Of a DNA stretch of 7,294 nucleotides, positions 6,421-7,294 are shown in pieces. Every line of letters begins with the position of its first letter. Within the stretch, counting starts at the first letter, position 1. This DNA comes from Candidatus Omnitrophota bacterium (GTDB lineage: Bacteria; Omnitrophota; Koll11; VGKN01). The stretch is from contig VGKN01000075.1 of NCBI GenBank assembly GCA_016867055.1, forward strand, positions 1 through 7,294. The letters are read 5' to 3'. The position numbers and the translations under genes are program-made. The notes beneath the pieces were generated by a model that ran no database searches, was not told where the DNA came from, and saw only the letters and a program-made list of their open reading frames with translations.

Positions 6421-7294
6421 TATATTTTTCTCCATCATCTTCACAAATCTCTCAAATAGATATCCCCCGTCATGCGGACCAGGAGAGGCCTCAGGATGGT
6501 ACTGCACAGAAAATATAGGAAGTCCTTTGTGTTTCATCCCTTCAACTGTTCTATCGTTCAGATTTATATGGGACAGCATCACCTCTTTATCGGGGATTGA
6601 ATCAATATCAACTGCAAAGCCGTGATTCTGGGAGGTTATCTCAATTCTCCTTGTTTCTAAATTCATTACCGGATGGTTTGCGCCATGATGACCAAATTTC
6701 AACTTATATGTCTTTCCGCCAAGAGCAAGCCCCAAGAGTTGATGTCCAAGGCATATCCCGAATATGGGAAGTTTATCTAATAATTTCTTTATCTCATCTA
6801 TTGCATAAGGAACACCCTCGGGGTCTCCCGGTCCGTTTGACAAAAATAACCCATCAGGTTCATAAGATAAAATCTCTTTGGCGGTGGTCTTTGCAGGAAC
6901 AACAACGCAGGAACAACCGTTCAATACAAGTTTTCTTAAAATATTATGTTTTGCTCCAAAATCCATCGCTACAACCTTAAACTTAGCCCTTGGCAGGTTT
7001 GGAGAGGAATTAAAAATATTAAATCCCGGGTTTTCCCACCCGTAGGGAGTCTCAGAGGTTACCTCCTTTACAAGGTCTTTCCCTATAAGCCCTAAGGATT
7101 CTTTTGCTTTTTTTATAAGGCTATTTGGGTCTAAATCAATAGTGGATAAAACAGCTTTCCTTGCGCCATATGTCCTTATGTGCTTGGTAAGGGCTCGGGT
7201 ATCAATGCCTTGTATACCTACTATATTATGCCTTTTTAAAAATTCATTGAGAGTTATCCTAGAACGCCAGTTGCTTTCTATGGGGCTTAATTCC
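6403..7294 (-). CDS. carA: Carbamoyl-phosphate synthase small subunit, 5' end beyond window
   Basis: CarA is the glutaminase subunit: it hydrolyses glutamine and passes ammonia to CarB. The frame stays open from the window edge to the TGA at 6403, giving 296 residues of a family usually near 360-380; the N-terminal 70-80 are missing. An internal ATG at 6966 is not the start, because clear CarA sequence (RHNIVGIQGIDTRALTKHIR) continues upstream of it. The class I glutamine amidotransferase domain begins around KVVAMDFGAKHNILRKLV. The catalytic triad is visible: the nucleophilic Cys in GICLGHQLLGLALGG (codon 6751-6753), and His and Glu in SVQYHPEASPGPHD (codons 6496-6498 and 6490-6492). The last few residues are encoded by a repeat cluster and probably vary among relatives. 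Any promoter or pyrimidine-responsive leader would lie outside the window. Confidence 0.96.
   Translation of the reverse strand, partial: ELSPIESNWRSRITLNEFLKRHNIVGIQGIDTRALTKHIRTYGARKAVLSTIDLDPNSLIKKAKESLGLIGKDLVKEVTSETPYGWENPGFNIFNSSPNLPRAKFKVVAMDFGAKHNILRKLVLNGCSCVVVPAKTTAKEILSYEPDGLFLSNGPGDPEGVPYAIDEIKKLLDKLPIFGICLGHQLLGLALGGKTYKLKFGHHGANHPVMNLETRRIEITSQNHGFAVDIDSIPDKEVMLSHINLNDRTVEGMKHKGLPIFSVQYHPEASPGPHDGGYLFERFVKMMEKNIQDNRR

Noticed and set aside
6597..6980. Plus-strand open frame of 127 codons opposite carA
   Set aside because: It is antisense to the CarA glutaminase domain, with no recognisable motif.

Overview
All five genes in this window lie on the minus strand, with short or no gaps between them. 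In transcription order (right to left) they are carA (5' end outside the window), a DUF763/COG1415 gene, a Mut7-C RNase-domain gene, an intein-containing endonuclease Q (EndoQ) family gene, and carB (3' end outside the window). The layout looks like a single operon. No internal promoter or intrinsic terminator could be supported, and no gene-free stretch is longer than about 90 bases.

The organism is most likely a bacterium. CarB is a single long polypeptide of bacterial type, and the EndoQ protein ends in QLTLF, which matches the bacterial sliding-clamp (beta clamp) binding consensus. EndoQ, DUF763 and Mut7-C proteins are best known from archaea and from scattered or uncultivated bacterial lineages, so an environmental genome is plausible. 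The lineage cannot be fixed from this sequence alone. Base composition is moderately AT-rich in the genes and much more so inside the intein.

Region by region: 1-2220 is carB, residues 1-740 of about 1070. 2224-4689 encodes an 821-residue precursor. In it a 412-residue intein (3013-4248), with both splicing motifs and a LAGLIDADG endonuclease, interrupts a 409-residue EndoQ host exactly after a metal-binding PAH motif. 4692-5150 is a small PIN-like/zinc-ribbon Mut7-C protein. 5165-5234 is a hairpin made of 7-bp periodic repeats. 5235-6320 is DUF763, which carries a helix-hairpin-helix. 6336-6420 is a second, unrelated repeat cluster that overlaps the end of carA. 6403-7294 is carA.

CarA and CarB together make carbamoyl phosphate for pyrimidine and arginine synthesis. 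The three genes between them look like nucleic-acid processing or repair proteins. EndoQ cuts DNA 5' of deaminated bases such as uracil and hypoxanthine. Placing such genes inside the carbamoyl-phosphate operon is the most interesting architectural feature; a functional link is inference only.
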